Source: Palsa-504 sp963790065
GTDB lineage: Bacteria; Actinomycetota; Actinomycetes; Streptosporangiales; Streptosporangiaceae
Length of the DNA stretch: 64,000 bases
NCBI GenBank assembly: GCA_963790065.1
Contig: CAWBNK010000001.1
Coordinates: 372,001 to 436,000 of the forward strand
Direction: 5' to 3'
A program made the position numbers and the translations under genes. This document shows positions 63,129 to 64,000 of the stretch, in pieces. The notes beneath the pieces were generated by a model. It ran no database searches, had not been told where the DNA came from, and was given only the letters and a program-made list of their open reading frames with translations. Every line of letters begins with the position of its first letter. The first letter of the stretch is position 1.

Positions 63129-63584
63129 TCAACCGGCGATCTCATCCCGGCCGATCTGCCGCAGCACCTGTTTCATGGCGTCGTAGCGGGCCGCGCCTAT
63201 CTCCCTGCGCCAGCCGCGCTCCACGGCATCGATGGCCCGCTGGGCCTCGATCGCGGCGGCGGCGCCCTGCTCGGTCCTGGTGATCAGCCTGACCCGGCCG
63301 TCGGCGGGATCCTGCCCGCTGGCGACGAAGCCAGCCTGCTCGAGCCAGTCCATGAACTCCCCTAGCGCCTGCTTGGTCATGTCCGCCCGGCGCGCGAGAT
63401 CGGTGATCCGGATTCCTTCGGGCGGGATCATCTGCAGGAGGCGCCGGTGACTGCCGCGCAGTTCGGGGAAGGCGAAGCCGCCCTGCGCGCCCAGGTCGGC
63501 ATGCAGGCGCTTGGTCACGGCCTCCAGCCAGCGAGCCATGTGATCGGGCGCCCAATCTTCGCCGGGCTCCTTGCGCACTGTCAT
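63129..63584 (-). CDS. MarR-family transcriptional regulator
   Basis: 151 residues: AFPELRGSHRRLLQMIPPEGIRITDLARRADMTKQALGEFMDWLEQAGFVASGQDPADGRVRLITRTEQG contains the winged helix and wing. MarR proteins respond to phenolic or antibiotic ligands. It is divergent from the phosphotransferase-like gene; the repeated AGGCWACCTTAC boxes between them are likely sites. Confidence 0.88.
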   Translation of the reverse strand: MTVRKEPGEDWAPDHMARWLEAVTKRLHADLGAQGGFAFPELRGSHRRLLQMIPPEGIRITDLARRADMTKQALGEFMDWLEQAGFVASGQDPADGRVRLITRTEQGAAAAIEAQRAIDAVERGWRREIGAARYDAMKQVLRQIGRDEIAG

Positions 63585-63585
63585 A

Positions 63586-63626
63586 AGGCTACCTTACTAT
63601 TTTCACAGATAGACAGGCAACCTTAC
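63586..63626. promoter_or_regulatory. Direct-repeat boxes in the MarR/phosphotransferase promoter
   Basis: AGGCTACCTTAC (63586-63597) and AGGCAACCTTAC (63615-63626) are direct repeats 29 bp apart in the 69-bp divergent gap, with the AT-rich segment TATTTTCACAGATAG between them as a possible -10. They may be MarR sites, though MarR usually prefers inverted repeats. Confidence 0.4.
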
Positions 63627-63653
63627 CGACTGCCGTGTCTGGCTCAGGGGGTT

Positions 63654-64000
63654 ATGACCGTGAACATGCAGGCTGAGGATCTCTTTCGGCTCGCCACGCT
63701 GCCGCCTGCGGAGCTCCGCGCTCTGGCCGAGACCGTGTCCGGGACGTTGATGCCCGACCTGCAAGTGAGCGCCACGCCGCTCGGCTACGACTGGGGCTCG
63801 CCGGTCACGGCCGGTCTATGGCGAGTCGAGGTCACCAGCCCGGATCGCGGTGGCGCGCCCGGCTGCACGTTCTTCGTGAAGCTGCTGCATCACACCAGGC
63901 TCTGGCCGGGGCTGCGCTGGCTGCCCGACGACGCGGCACGGGCGGAATTCATCGACTTCTATCCGTGGCAGTACGAGCTGGATATTTACCAGTCCGGGAT
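63654..64000 (+). CDS. Phosphotransferase-like protein, N-terminal part; continues past the window
   Basis: The ATG at 63654 opens a frame that is still open at the last base (115 residues). PLGYDWGSPVTAGLWRVEV, TFFVKLLHHTRLWPGLRWLP (the ATP-binding lysine in FFVK) and AEFIDFYPWQYELDIYQSG match the N-lobe of aminoglycoside-phosphotransferase-like (APH/protein-kinase-fold) proteins. The catalytic HGD and the DxD loop lie outside. No drug specificity can be inferred. Confidence 0.7.
   Translation, partial: MTVNMQAEDLFRLATLPPAELRALAETVSGTLMPDLQVSATPLGYDWGSPVTAGLWRVEVTSPDRGGAPGCTFFVKLLHHTRLWPGLRWLPDDAARAEFIDFYPWQYELDIYQSG

Overview
The window is high-GC DNA (roughly 70% or more by eye) with dense, mostly short operons, GTG starts, ATGA translational couplings and inverted-repeat operators. 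An Rv2466c-type mycothiol-dependent nitroreductase homologue, an F420-type LLM oxidoreductase, a SigX5-like ECF sigma factor, a giant LAL/LuxR regulator, DUF2332, DUF3040 and a HelR helicase behind a rifamycin-associated element all point to a soil-type filamentous actinomycete. I cannot place it to genus. No tRNA, rRNA, CRISPR array, prophage or biosynthetic cluster was seen.

Layout. 1-2.1 kb: end of a MerR-type regulator, its likely operator, and a DHA2 drug exporter. 2.2-6.1 kb: lipoprotein, 14-bp tandem repeat and a head-to-head pair of paralogous serine hydrolases. 6.2-16.6 kb: housekeeping and stress genes (ATP-grasp enzyme, permease/TetR, OsmC, nitroreductase, peptidase, winged-helix protein, GlsB) ending in a frameshifted metG with a possible Met-rich leader peptide and attenuator. 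16.7-21.8 kb: LLM oxidoreductase, deaminase, PPOX protein, ECF sigma factor with a SnoaL partner, MOSC protein, PRC-barrel protein. 21.8-25.1 kb: a decayed stretch with an internally deleted Gfo/Idh/MocA gene, a DUF2332 gene with a TGA, and a sorbosone dehydrogenase reduced to its last blade, beside intact RidA and PLD genes. 25.2-28.0 kb: regulator-aminotransferase-ornithine cyclodeaminase operon under a twin palindrome. 28.0-30.2 kb: gene-poor accessory stretch and an AbiEii-type nucleotidyltransferase overlapping a small partner gene (candidate toxin-antitoxin). 30.3-40.1 kb: MMPL transporter with an amber codon, MBL alkylsulfatase-like enzyme, DUF3040-like gene, MFS exporter and the LAL regulator, with one composite DNA element repeated on both sides of that regulator. 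40.1-43.8 kb: AraC/VOC pair, class V aminotransferase with an ochre codon, and an ArsR-SRPBCC module. 43.9-54.9 kb: RAE-helR, universal stress protein, cytidylate-kinase-like protein, MFS, UvrA-like ABC ATPase, DHFR-like protein, a second ArsR-SRPBCC module with DUF899, frameshifted DUF4396 and truncated haemoglobin. 55-59.2 kb: aldo/keto reductase, XRE regulator and an IS5-like element with CTAG flanks enclosing a methyltransferase/TetR pair. 59.2-64 kb: cupin, DinB, UPF0104 membrane protein, frameshifted P450, MarR, and the start of a phosphotransferase.

Two themes stand out. First, resistance and sensing: three DHA2 exporters, an MMPL exporter, a UvrA-like protein, HelR behind a near-consensus RAE, and at least six readable operators next to their own regulators. 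Second, disruption: three genes each carry one in-frame stop (TGA, TAG, TAA), three are each exactly one base short, and three (two enzymes and the transposase) have large internal deletions. The nonsense codons and internal deletions look like true decay; the one-base losses all fall at GGCCG-type sequence and could be assembly errors.
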